Assembly (NCBI GenBank): GCA_964510205.1
Contig: CAZEBW010000002.1
Coordinates: 1 to 64,000 of the forward strand
Length of the DNA stretch: 64,000 nt
Direction of reading: 5' to 3'
Source: CAZEBW01 sp964510205
Lineage (GTDB): Bacteria; Chloroflexota; Anaerolineae; VGOG01
The translations under genes and the position numbers were made by a program. The notes below the pieces were generated by a model. It saw only the letters and a list, made by a program, of their open reading frames with translations. It ran no database searches and was not told the DNA's origin. How positions within the stretch are numbered: position 1 is the stretch's first letter; each line of letters begins with the position of its first letter. This document shows, one piece after another, positions 1-10,215 of this stretch.

Positions 1-207
1 AGCGGTGATCCTGGCCAGCCAGCAGCCCGAAGGTGGGTGACCAGGGCCTGGGCGGCTGCGCAGCTTCTTCTGGCGCTACAGCCCGCCCTCTTCCGCAGAG
101 TAATGATCGGCGAAGCATGGGGGCCAGGATCTATGGTACAGGGAATGGCTATCATCGTCTGTGTATGGGGATGCGCTGAGCGGGGAGAGACTGTCTTGGA
201 CAGTGCC

Positions 208-331
208 AGGTGGGTATCAGCTAGATGGGGAAGGTAGGGGACCATCGAGGCAAGAAACGGGGACGGCTACGCTATGGCGGGGCCTGCGATCGCTGTCCAC
301 GGTGCTAGGTGGGTATCAGCTAGATGGGGAA
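208..331. repeat. 25-bp direct repeat, two copies
   Basis: An identical 25-base word containing GGGTATCAGCTAGATGGGG occurs at 208-232 and 307-331, about 99 bases apart. The flanking sequence is also loosely similar, so this may be the edge of a longer tandem array that continues to the left of the window. Confidence 0.7.
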
Positions 332-1424
332 AGACTATCGCGGGGGCAGTGGCCTGCTTCGGGGCTACGTAGGGTGGAGGGATAGCATGGGGAGTGGGAC
401 AAACCCCAGCAGCGGGTTCGCTGTGTGGTTCTTTGGCTTGTCTGTTTTCGGGTGCGGAGGCGTAGGCGGAAGGGGCAGCGGCCAGCACCTGGCGAAGGCA
501 GTCAGCCGTGGCGCTGGCCTCCCGCTGGTCAGGGCGGGGGATTGATAGCCATAGCGGTCTGGCGAGCAGCCCAGGCCTCGCCGATGCTCGGCCGACGGCA
601 GCGCGGGCTTCAAGGACGCCCGCACTCTGCATGGCCGCTCCGCAGGGCCGGGTTTCGCCAGGCGGACGCGACCGTCAGGGCCGCAGTGATGTGGCCGAGT
701 AGACGGGGGTCACGGCCTCTCACCTGGCGGACGCCATGGGAGGTAGATGGGGTTGAAGGGCGATGTCCCTCAGAGAGACCCCGACACGGTGCTCATCCTG
801 GACTGGCCAGCACGCCGCCGCTAGAGGGGGCGTACGAGTCGCTGACGATGGGAACGTCAGCCGCAAGTTGCTCACCTCCAACTGCAGCAGGCGTGCGGGG
901 GCAGCGTCGTAGGGCCACGGCGCGATCTCCCACCACGTCACTGACCCTCAGAGGGCGGGCGCAGCGCGGCCCGATCAGGCGCATGAGGCGACCCTGCATG
1001 GAGGGACCACGACCTAGCGCTGATTGTCAGTGGACGCAAGCGCCTGCCTTGAAAGACGCAGTGGACTAGAGCAAGCACGGATGCCGCGCTGACCTTCAGG
1101 CTGGGCAAGCGCCTCGGTTGAAAGAGGCCGTGCGACGATGGCCAACCTCAGACAGGCATGGTTCTGGCCTGACGACGACGGGCGCATGCAGACCAGGGTG
1201 TAGGGGGAGCACAGCGGAGCGGGGCCGGCATCCCCCCAGGGGGTTGGGCGCCGTGCCCTCAGCGAGGCCGACAGCGGGAGCAAGCGCCGATGGAAGGAAG
1301 GACGGGGGGTTGACGCTTCCAGCTCGCCCTGGCGCGGTGTCACCCATGCAGGAGGTGGGACAGGAGAGGTCGGCCATCAGTGGCAGCCGGCCAGCAAGGG
1401 GGCATGAAGGCTGCAACGCTTGAG

Positions 1425-1790
1425 GCGAGAGCGAGATGGGAGGATGCAGGAGGGGTGCGGGTTTCCACCCACCCTACCCCCACCGACGCGCCTCTGTCCA
1501 GGGACAAGCAACTGCTAAGGGAGGCCTCAGGGCAGCAACTGCCGAGAGGATAGCGAGGTGGGGGAATCTCTCCTCCCCCACCGACGCGGCCCTGTTCATA
1601 GGCGGTGGGCAAGCAAGGGAGGCTTCAGCACAGCAATCACCCAGCTAGGAGCGAGGTGGGGGGATGCAGAGTAGACGTGGGTTTCCACCCATCAGCCCCC
1701 CACCGACGCGGCTCTCATCAGGGACAGACGGCCATTGGGAGAGGGTTCAGAGCCACAATCACTCGGCCAGGAGCGAGGCGGCATCCTCTT
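1425..1790. repeat. Imperfect ~115-bp tandem repeat, about three units
   Basis: Three diverged units begin near 1425, 1540 and 1648. Each has a GAGCGAGGTGGGGG-like word, then a CCCCACCGACGCGGC-like word, then a stretch ending near CAGCAACTGCC or CACAATCACTC. The first and third units also share GGGTTTCCACCC, which can fold on itself. No reading frame is conserved between units, so this does not look like a protein repeat. Confidence 0.55.
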
Positions 1791-2089
1791 TCCGCTCGCC
1801 AGAATACGGCCGATTTCACCCTAAGCGGGACACCTGTTTTCACCAAGACTGGTCCAGCGATTGTCACGAAGGGTGGCCCACTGCCCTTTGCCCAAACCCG
1901 GTGCTGATCCGGGCGACCCTGGCGGCAGGCCCAGGGGCATAGCCAGGCCGTCTGCGCAGCACAAGTGGTGCTGGCCTCGCCTGGGCCAGTGTGGGCAGCC
2001 TCGCCAGCAGGTGAAGCACAGCGAGGCCATCTGCGAGGAAGCGAAGCCCAGGCGCAGCAGGTGTGCCGTCTTGGGCCTCGATGGGCGAA

Positions 2090-2560
2090 CTCAGGGGGAG
2101 GCGGCGACTTCGGTCGACGGAGTGGAGAGACTCCCGGGGCGGAGGCGTGCCCTGCTTGGTTGGCAAACAGAGCGCAGCGGCGCCGGCTGCGAGCAAGTAG
2201 GTCTTGAGCCAGGGACATGCTCGCTGTCAGGCAGTGCCTGCCGCGCGCAGAGGGGGGCGGCGACTTGAGTCGGCGGGGTGGAGAGATCCAGCGGGCAGGC
2301 GGCTGCGCAGTCCCGTCAGCAGGCGAAGCGCAGCGGCGCCGGCTGCGGGGAAACGACGTCCAGGCCGAGGCCGCGTTCGGTTTCAGGTGACGACGTGGAG
2401 CGGGTAGGGCAAGCGGCGACTTCCGTCGACGGGGTGGGGAGACCCAAGCGACGGACGTCCGAGCAGTCCTGTCAGCAAGCCAGGCACAGCGCGGCCGTCA
2501 GCGAGGATCCGTCGTCGCCGACCTGGGGTGAGGGAGGGCCAGGGGGACCAACGGCGACCC
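2090..2560. repeat. Imperfect ~155-bp tandem repeat, about three units
   Basis: The words GCGGCGACTT, GTCGACGG and GTGGAGAGA recur near 2100, 2257 and 2409. The word CGCAGCGGCGCCGGCTGCG recurs near 2172 and 2329, and a GTCAGCAGGCGAAGC-like word near 2317 and 2472. The roughly 155-base period is not a multiple of three, and the units are too diverged to keep a frame. Confidence 0.5.
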
Positions 2561-4256
2561 TCCTTCGACGAGCCGGCAAGGCCAGCCGCCAGCAGGCAAC
2601 TGTTTTCCAGCCTCACCTTCTTGGAGGCGAGCAGAGCCGCGAGAAGAGAAGGGGCGATGCTTGGTGGCCCGCCGGCGCGGCCGGCTGCAAAGCGATGACG
2701 CCGGCCTGGCCTCACCTGGACGGAGGCGAGGAGGAGGGCGGGCCAGGACCGTCCGCCACACCGAGCTCCTCAAGCCAGCCCAGGGACACGGACAGAGCGG
2801 AAGACCAACCCCGCTGGTCAGGGACCCCAGAGGGAGGAGAGCGGCGTCTCACGCGCTTCTGACGGGTTTCGAAAGGGACGAAGGAGAACAGGACGACGCC
2901 GGCCCGCGCCGAGGGCATTGAGGGAGATCGGGCCGGAGGGGAGACAAGGTGAAGTGGCGTATCGCCGAGGAGATCACCCTGACTAGGGGGCAAAGGCAAA
3001 CGAATGGAGGGGAAGGTGGATAGCAAAACGCAGAGCCGGCCTACCCGATGTGGCGTTGTGGGGATGGTAGGGCGGCGCAACGACCAAGAGGGGGGCGATC
3101 CACACCGCGCCCAGGCGAACCGAGGGGGAAGCCGCCCAAGCCCCGCCGTGAGGAAGCGGCCCAGGAAAGGGCCGCGTCGAGGGCCGACCCGAAGGCAAGT
3201 CGCGCCTTGACGAAGAGAGCAAACGAAACGGATGGCGCCGCCGCGAACTCGTCCCCGCCCTCCACCGGGAGCAGACGCGCCAGCTCCCACGACGACAGCG
3301 AGCCAGGCGGACTGACAGCGATGGTGACGGGGAAGGCGAGGCCAAATGCCAAACAGAGCCCTGAACGGCAATCGCTCATCTCACGACGAGCCGCCTCCCC
3401 CAACCGACCAGGCGCTGGTCAGCGCACGCTCGTGGCGGCGAGATCCGCGCGGACGCGCGTCCGCACAGCGACAAGAACGTGGGCCGCACGTCACTGCCCT
3501 CCAGGTGCGAAGCCCGGCCCAACCTCCTGCGACGCCCACGCAGAGGCAAGCCCTGACTGTCTTGCACCCCGCACGAGCCGCCGAGGTGCACCTGTGGTCT
3601 GCAAGAGCAACGCACCGCGAGGCACGGCGGGGAAAGCCGCGTACAGAGGAAACGCGCCGGCGACGAGCCTCCGGCTGGTCGAGGCAACGAAGGCGAGGAG
3701 CCCAATGGTGTCGCGACGGGCAGCCTGGCCGCGTCCCCGGTCGCCGACTGCCAGGAGAAACGAGGCCAGGCCAGGCGCGGCGAGCACGTCACATCCACCA
3801 CGGCGACATGCTCCCGCGCGGAGAAACGCGACGAAACGACAGCCGCCAGGCGCGGACTCCACGCTGCGGAGACGTGGAGACGAGAGCAAGCACGAGGAGC
3901 GTGCGTGACGGGGAAGTCGCTGGGCCAGCTGGACGACGGGACGGTTCGGGAGCGCCCCACAGGTGACGATCAGGCGGGCGACGAGCGGGCGGCCGGAGCA
4001 GGCGACGGGCGAGGGGCGGGGCGTGGACAGGTCGACAGCGAGGGCGCGGGGCGCGAGCAGGGGGCGAAACGCCAAACGGCGAGGCAAAAAGGGTGGGGGG
4101 CGGTCACGAGGAAAGCGTGGGGAAAGGGGGTGTCCGTCTTACCGAAGGTGGGTTTCGGGGTGTTTTCACGTTGTTTCCACACCTCGGTGGCTATCACTGT
4201 TTCCAAGTTCACCCGTGCTGGCCAGGGATGCCGCATCAGAAGGGGGGGCGAGCGTC

Positions 4257-4745
4257 CCATGGATTACCTAACCAGGAACTTCTGGGCCGGGCGCTACTTC
4301 GCCAACTTTGACAATCTGGATCGTCAAAGCTGGGTCTGGCTGAATGAGATCGCCAACGCGCGGTTGCAAAGCACCACGCGTCAATGTGCAGTCGACCGTT
4401 TCGAGGGGGAGCGGGCTCATCTGTTGCCCCTGCCCACTGAGCCTTTCGACACCGATCAGGTACTGTACCCCAGGGTGAGCAAGGGATTGCGTGGTGCGCG
4501 TGGATACCAACGACTGCTCAGCGCCTTGGCAGTATGCGCGTCAGCCCATCGAAGTCCGAGTTGACGAGCGCTGGATGCACATCCTGCGCCGCAGCAAGGA
4601 AGTGACTCGCCATCCATGCTGCTATGTCCGTCACCAGCAAATCACCGACCGGTCGCTCTACGACGCCCTATGGCAAGGCCGTTCTAGTGCGGCAAACGAT
4701 GCCGCACTAGAACGGGGCTTTCTGAATGCCTGCGGCCAGGTGCTC
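4257..4745 (+). pseudogene. IS21-family IstA transposase remnant
   Basis: The translation starting MDYLTRNFWAGRYFANFDNL at 4259, followed by LNEIANARLQSTTR, the VDRFE region and LLPLP, matches the C-terminal part of IS21-type IstA transposases. The match continues in another frame from about 4491 (VRVDTNDCSAPWQYA, then IEVRVDERWMHILRR). At least one frameshift lies near 4470-4495. The catalytic DDE core and the IstB partner are absent, so this is an inactive 3-prime relic. It marks the boundary between the repeat-rich tract and the arginine gene region. Confidence 0.75.
4679..4715. repeat. Perfect 15-bp stem hairpin
   Basis: CCGTTCTAGTGCGGC, a seven-base loop (AAACGAT) and GCCGCACTAGAACGG form a perfect inverted repeat inside the IS21 relic. 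No T-run follows on either strand, so it is not a typical rho-independent terminator. It may be a small palindromic insertion. Confidence 0.7.
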
Positions 4746-4856
4746 GTCAGCAGCAGATGGACCACATGAGGCTTGCTAGAGGCACATCTTTGTCAGGTAT
4801 GTGGACTCTCATCAAGCGCATAGGCAGGCGAAACAAGCTGATGTCGTTGGTCATTA

Positions 4857-6430
4857 TCAGCAATAACTCATCCGAACTAGGGAGCGCCTCAGTGATAACA
4901 CTTCGAACTGCGTCGAGGCCCCAGATAGGCGTCTGCGCAACGCTTGTCGTACAGCACCGAACTCATCCCACGGGTGCTCCGCGTCACCAAAGCACATGGA
5001 CTTTTCGTGAGCCTTTCCAGTTGTGATAACCAGGTCGCCAGTCTCGGCCAAATCCACTGCGAAGGCTATTGCTTCTGCCCGATAGGGAACCAGCCAATAG
5101 TCAATCCCAGCGCCTCGACCGACTTGATCACATCCAGCAGCGATCTGTGCCATAATGGCATGCAGGTCCTCTGTGCACGGGTCTTCGGCGGTGATCACCA
5201 CCAAGTCAGCCAGCCGACCTGCAATCCGTCCCATCATCGGTCGCTTCTCACAGTCACGCAAACCAGCACATCCGAACACAACGATAACCCGCCCCGATGC
5301 CAGAATCCGTGCCAATTCAAGTGTCCTTTCTAGTGCGTTGGGGGTATGCGCAAAGTCAACTACCACCTCGAAGTCCTGGCCAAGGTTAACCCGTTCCATC
5401 CGTCCCTTTACACCAGGCACCGCTTGTACACCTTTCTGCAGCGCTGTAGGTCGCACCCCCTGTGACACGCAAGCCGCCATTGCAGCTAGAGTATTGGAGA
5501 CGTTGTACTTGCCGAGCAGTGACATGCGAATCGGTACTTCCCCCATTGGTGTGACAGCGGCAAACTCGGTGCCGTCGGAGTGGTAGACGATCCTCTTGGC
5601 ACTAAAGTCGGCTGGCTGATCAATCCCGTAGCTCCACTTTCGATCAGCCGGAATTCGGTCGAGGTAGGAAAAGGAGCTGTCGTCCGCATTTGGCACACTC
5701 ACCTTCAGTGTGTCCGGTTTGCGAAACGAATCCGACAGAAGGCTGCGGAGCAGGGTAGCCTTTGCATCCCTGTACGCCTCGTATGTGCAATGATAATCGA
5801 GATGTTCATGAGTGACGTTGGTTAGGACCGCAACGTCGTACGCGCAGTGACGCACCCGTGCCTGGTCGAGCCCGTGCGAGGTGGTCTCTAACACCGCATA
5901 ATCGGCACCGCCATGGACCATCTCGGCCAAGTAGCGCTGCATGTCCAAAGCATCTGGTGTGGTTACATGGAGGCCGGTGGGGTGACTCTTGTCGCCGATG
6001 ACTGCACTGATGGACGTAATCATACCTGCCTCGTGCCCTGCAGCTGTAAGGATGGATCGGATCAGTGTCGCCTTCATCGTTTTTCCATCTGTGCCCGTCA
6101 CACCGATGACCCGCAGCCGGCGGGCTGGGAATCTGTAGAACGCAGCTGCCACCGTGGCCAACGCATTACGCGAATTACGGACGAGAATGTAGTGGCAGTC
6201 GCCGGGAACAACCACGTCACGACGTTGCCCGACGACAGCCACTGTCCCCCTCTCGACAGCCCGAGCGATGTAGTCGTGCCCATCTGCCCTCTGCCCCACA
6301 AACGCGACGAATAAACCACCGAGCTGTACCTGCCGCGAATCATGGGCAATGCCACCGATCTCTAGATCGGGGCACAGACACTGCCCCCCCCCGCGTCGGG
6401 CAAAACCACCACCAAGTCAGATAGCTTCAC
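4857..6430 (-). CDS. MurE-like Mur ligase, reading frame broken at a G9 tract
   Basis: This is a Mur ligase of the MurE type, which adds an amino acid to UDP-MurNAc-dipeptide using ATP. Visible MurE features are HDSRQVQLGGLFVAF near the N-terminus, the ATP-binding TGTDGKT loop, TTPDALDMQRYLAEM, ETTSHGLDQ, and a late EDPCTED where many MurE have DNPR or DDPR. The Cys replaces the usual Arg that contacts the third amino acid, so the substrate is uncertain. The best start is GTG at 6430 with a GAGGAG ribosome site, giving MKLSDLVVVLPDA, but a run of nine G (6384-6392) puts this start out of frame with the rest. Without it the frame opens at GTG 6299 and loses part of the UDP-binding domain. It lies downstream of rocD on the same strand, separated by about 900 bases. 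Confidence 0.8.
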
Positions 6431-7340
6431 AGCCGCTCCTCGCTTTGCATTCAACCACTCCTTGCGATGGATTCGGTCGGGTCAGGCGGTAGAGGAAGAT
6501 CAAATCCCCCGCCACGAGATCCGCCACAGTAGCTCCATACCCTTCCGCTATGCAGCATCACGGCAGTAATCAGGTCTCTGGGGCACTGACACGGTGCCAA
6601 AAGTTCGCCAGCGCGTACCCGCCGCAGGTTCGCGCATGGATGCACCTCGTCTCTACGCCACGGGATAAGTGCATCTCGCCGCACCCAGCCAAGCGTCAGG
6701 GCGGCGGTTTGGATCAGGCGCCATTGCCCTTGTTGAACCAACATACGCACTGGACTGTCGTCCGGCGCGATTTAGATGCTGAGGTTATTATCCCACAGCT
6801 GGTGGTGCAACTCTTCCGCGCGATCAAGCAGCGCAGAGTTCTCTCGCACATCAACAACCGGCTGGCCGGCCACATCCCAGCCGAGTTCGCGACCGGCGTC
6901 GGCATCCCCGAGCACGACAATCTCGCTCGTCACTTGGTAGCCCAGTGAGGCGACTTGATCGACAGCGTCCTTGGCCTCGCCCCCAGGAGGATCCATCCAC
7001 TCAAGTGGATCCTGCCATCTACGGGATCGGAGTCAGCACGCACCTCAAAGGCAGCGATCCCATGCCTTTCTGGCATAAGGTCTTGAGTTGTTCAAGCTGA
7101 GCGCTTGCTATACCGGCAGCTGATGAATTCACATGTGGCGTCCAACCGATGCCTCCGGTTATGAGAGAATTCGAGGAATACGCAAGCTGTAACAAGAGAT
7201 TGCGCTGCCACCGGCAGCAAGACTAGAAAGTCCCAGCATTGCAGCCCCGAGGGATCGCTGAAGCGGCAGCGACCCATCAGGCATCGATCAAGTCACTTCT
7301 CTGCTAGGCCTCCCCTGGTCACTGGGCGGCACTCGCTCAG
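6431..7340. other. Intergenic stretch without a supportable gene
   Basis: About 900 bases between the MurE-like gene and rocD. Minus-strand open frames at 6772-6996 (containing SEIVVLGDADAGRELGWDVA) and 6451-6750 have protein-like composition. They may be remnants of one decayed gene, but I do not recognise the family and see no clean start or ribosome site. Confidence 0.4.
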
Positions 7341-7342
7341 AC

Positions 7343-8548
7343 CTACGGCAGGCTCAGCACTGCAACTATACGCTCAAGCGCCCAGTCAATCGTTTCCTGA
7401 TCAATGATCAAAGGCGGTGCAAAGCGGAGTACATTTTCATGTGTCTCCTTGCATAGCACTCTGCGTCTTCCAAGCGCTTCACAAGAGGGCCTGGCTTTCT
7501 TGTTGAGCACCACACCTACCAATAAACCCTTGCCCCGGATGTGGTCCACATGTGGGTTGGGGGTTTGTGCTAAGCGCTCCTTGAGTTCATTCATGAAGTA
7601 CTCCCCCATCCGGGCAGAGTTTTCGATCATGCCTTCTTCCACCAAGACCTTTATCGCTTCCCGAGCCACGGCCGCCCCCAGTGGATTGCCACCGAAGGTA
7701 GAGCCATGTGTACCAGGCTCCAAGATGCCCAGGATCTCCTCTGAGGCGAGTACCCCGGACACGGGATACATGCCCCCGCCCAACGCTTTGCCGACAATCA
7801 TGACATCGGGGCGGACGTCCTCGTGGTCGCAGGCAAAGAGCTTACCCGTGCGACCCAGACCTGTCTGGATCTCATCCGCCAGTAAGAGCACGTTGTGTTG
7901 GGCGCAGATACCACTCACCCGTTTCATGTAGCCGTCTGGCGGGACGATTACCCCGGCCTCTCCCTGTATCGGTTCGACGAGAAAGGCAGCTGTGTTAGGG
8001 GTGATGGCCGCTTCAAGAGCATCCGCGTTACCGTAGGGGATGGTCACAAAGCCGGGAGTGAAGGGGTCAAAGCCATCTCGATATAGGGGTTCTGTAGAGA
8101 AGGTGATGATTGTGATGGTACGACCGTGGAAGTTGTTCTCGCAAGCTATGACTTCCGCTTGTCCAGGCGGCACACCTTTCTTCTCATAGGCCCACTTGCG
8201 GGCGATCTTCAGCGCCGTTTCGACCGCCTCCGCCCCGGTATTCATAGGCAGAAACATCTTGTAGCCAGTTAACTCACACAACTCTTTGTAGAGCAACGGC
8301 AACTGGTCGTTACGAAACGCGCGTGAGGTGAGGGTCAACTCCTGGAGTTGATCCGTCACGGCCTGGACAAGGCGGGGATGTCTATGCCCGTGATTGAGTG
8401 CCGAGTACGCACTCAGAGCATCCAGGTAACGGTTTCCCTCAACATCATAGACCCACACCCCCTCTGCTCGCTCGATCACAACGTCGAGCGGCTGATAGTT
8501 GTGGGCACCATACCGATCCTCGATCTTGATTAGGGTCTTGCTATCCAT
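7343..8548 (-). CDS. rocD: Ornithine aminotransferase
   Basis: A 401-residue class-III PLP aminotransferase that moves the delta-amino group of ornithine to 2-oxoglutarate, giving glutamate semialdehyde. The N-terminal YGAHNYQPLDVVIERAEG and YDVEGNRYLD are typical of ornithine-oxo-acid transaminases. NTGAEAVETALK, VEPIQGEAGV, LLADEIQTG and the PLP lysine in VGKALGGGMYP (about residue 254) are all present. Length is normal for the family. ATG is preceded by AGGAGG, and the gene starts 23 bases after the OTC stop, so the two form an operon. It would drain the ornithine made by OTC from citrulline. Confidence 0.93.
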   Translation of the reverse strand: MDSKTLIKIEDRYGAHNYQPLDVVIERAEGVWVYDVEGNRYLDALSAYSALNHGHRHPRLVQAVTDQLQELTLTSRAFRNDQLPLLYKELCELTGYKMFLPMNTGAEAVETALKIARKWAYEKKGVPPGQAEVIACENNFHGRTITIITFSTEPLYRDGFDPFTPGFVTIPYGNADALEAAITPNTAAFLVEPIQGEAGVIVPPDGYMKRVSGICAQHNVLLLADEIQTGLGRTGKLFACDHEDVRPDVMIVGKALGGGMYPVSGVLASEEILGILEPGTHGSTFGGNPLGAAVAREAIKVLVEEGMIENSARMGEYFMNELKERLAQTPNPHVDHIRGKGLLVGVVLNKKARPSCEALGRRRVLCKETHENVLRFAPPLIIDQETIDWALERIVAVLSLP

Positions 8549-8571
8549 GCTTCCTATCCTCCTGTCTTGTT

Positions 8572-9603
8572 CTACTCTGGCTCTCCCAGATACAGCATTT
8601 CCCAGACCAGGGCCTTCTGGACATGTAGGCGATTCTCCGCCTCGTCCAGAATAGCGCCTGCGTGCTTGCCACCGAACAGCTCGGTTGAGAAGGGCCCATC
8701 GAGAACCTCAGCCGTGACCTCCTCGCCTCTGTGAGCAGGCAGACAGTGCATCACCAGAACGTCGGGTCTCTTCTTGGCAGCAAGGGTCATTAGCGCTGCA
8801 TCCACGGTGTACTGGTGGAACGCCTTTTCTCGCTCCTTCTGCTCCGCTTCCTGCCCCATGCTGGCCCATACATCGGTGTAGATGGCGTCAGCACCCAAGG
8901 CCGCTTCGACAGGGTTCTCAAGGACACTCAGTTCGCTGCTCTGTTCCTTAGCCCGAGATTTGGCCTCGCCAACCAAGGTTGGTTCCGGCCAATATCCCTT
9001 GGGGCCCGCGGCCACAAAGTTAACACCAAGAGTAGCGCATATCATCATCAGCGAGTGGCAGACATTGTTGCCGTCGCCGATCCAGGCCATCTTGAGTTCT
9101 TTCCACGGAACATCTGTGGCGTTGGGGGTGCTTCCGTGGGTATGCTCCCAGAGTGTTTGCATCGTAGCGAGGGCTTGGCAAGGGTGTTCCCGGGCCGAGA
9201 GGGCATTGATTACCGGGATTGTAGCGTAGTGAGCCAGTCCCTCGACGATGTCATGGCCATACGTGCGCGCGATGATGATCTGTGCCCAACGAGAGAGATT
9301 GAGCGCCACATCACCGTACGATTCGCGTTTGCCCAGCCCGATGCTCTGTTCCAGGTAGATGGCGTGGCCGCCGAGTTGGGTCATGCCGGCCTCGAACGTG
9401 AAGCGCGTTCGAAGCGACGGCTTCTGGAAGATCATGGCCATTGTCTTACCGTCGAGAGGACGGCCATGGCCTTTGCCACCGCCCGACTCCTCCTTCCACT
9501 TGGTCTTGAGCAGACGAGCCCGTTGCAGCACGAGCATGACTTCATCACGGGAAAAGTCTTCCATGTTCACCAAGTTCCTGCCTTTCAGCAAGCTCTCACC
9601 CAT
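8572..9603 (-). CDS. argF: Ornithine carbamoyltransferase
   Basis: A 343-residue carbamoyltransferase that interconverts ornithine plus carbamoyl phosphate with citrulline plus phosphate. The carbamoyl-phosphate loop reads SLRTR (residues 63-67), followed by HPCQ (140-143), DVWASMGQE and the ornithine-site HCLP. I chose ATG 9603 (MGESLLKGRN) over an upstream in-frame start because GGGAGG lies seven bases before it. The gene sits between a decayed carbamate kinase and rocD on the same strand, the order expected of an arginine deiminase pathway. It could run either catabolically or biosynthetically. Confidence 0.92.
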   Translation of the reverse strand: MGESLLKGRNLVNMEDFSRDEVMLVLQRARLLKTKWKEESGGGKGHGRPLDGKTMAMIFQKPSLRTRFTFEAGMTQLGGHAIYLEQSIGLGKRESYGDVALNLSRWAQIIIARTYGHDIVEGLAHYATIPVINALSAREHPCQALATMQTLWEHTHGSTPNATDVPWKELKMAWIGDGNNVCHSLMMICATLGVNFVAAGPKGYWPEPTLVGEAKSRAKEQSSELSVLENPVEAALGADAIYTDVWASMGQEAEQKEREKAFHQYTVDAALMTLAAKKRPDVLVMHCLPAHRGEEVTAEVLDGPFSTELFGGKHAGAILDEAENRLHVQKALVWEMLYLGEPE

Positions 9604-9645
9604 TCTCTGCCTCCCTAGGTAGATTGATAGTTCTAGATCGAGCCT

Positions 9646-10215
9646 CAACTAGGCGGTAAACTGAGTTCCCGATTGCCCCTTTAGGGCTTTGGGGAGATCT
9701 TCAAGCTGACATACGCGCACCTCCCTTCCTCCGCTTTCAGGTAACTACCGGTGGCTTCGACCTTGAGTTGCATGTTGCCGCGCCCGAAATGGTCCTCTTC
9801 AAGATATGGATTGCTTGGTCAAGTGCTATCTCGCTAAGCCAAGCCCTCTTCTCACCATCCTGAAAGTGGAGCGCTACTCCCGGAACGTCGGTAGCAATGA
9901 CGAGAAGATCTGCACCCAAGCAAGTGGCAAGCAGAGCCGAAGCGCGGTCTTTGTCAATGACAGCCTCTACGCCCACCAGCGCCCCTTGAGAACCCCGCAC
10001 TACAGGCATGCCTTATCCACCACAGGTGTCGGCGATGATTCCATTCTCCAACAGGGTTTTGATGGTTTCTAGTTCTACAACCTCCAGAGGCTTGGGAGAA
10101 GGCACTACACGGTGCCACCCGTTCTCCTCATCCGATCTCAAGTGGGCGACCTCCCACCCGAAGCCCTCCTCCAAGTCCTTCCTGCCGATACTTGTTACTA
10201 AGCCTAGATTCAACA
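9646..10215 (-). pseudogene. arcC: Carbamate kinase remnant
   Basis: Carbamate kinase makes ATP from carbamoyl phosphate as the last step of the arginine deiminase pathway. The minus strand encodes recognisable pieces: GWHRVVPSPKPLEVVE, then TCGG, an in-frame TAA, then GMPVVRGSQG, AVIDKDRASALLA, LGADLLVIATDVPGV. In a second frame come HFGRGNMQLKVEA, and in a third ALKGQSGTQ. The N-terminal half is missing, there is a premature stop near 10014, and there are at least two frameshifts. The gene is clearly dead, although OTC and rocD just downstream are intact. Confidence 0.85.

Larger units (their letters stand above)
1..4250. other. GC-rich gene-poor tract with degenerate repeats
   Basis: About 4.2 kb of very GC-rich DNA with open frames in all six phases, which is expected by chance at this composition. 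The longest translations are Arg/Pro/Gly/Ala-rich, lack recognisable domains and overlap one another on both strands, so I call none of them. Parts are built of imperfect tandem repeats (listed separately) and short hairpins. The tract ends at an IS21 transposase remnant. It could be decayed repeat-rich sequence, an unrecognised non-coding RNA locus or an assembly oddity. Confidence 0.6.

Noticed and set aside
425..1069. 214-residue open frame
   Set aside because: Same reasons: random-looking composition, and overlapping frames in other phases of similar length.
1425..2560. CRISPR array
   Set aside because: The repeats are long (115-155 bases), diverged and without regular unique spacers; no cas genes nearby.
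3048..3908. 286-residue open frame in the GC-rich tract
   Set aside because: It overlaps equally long frames on both strands, is mostly Arg/Pro/Ala, and shows no domain, start signal or ribosome site.
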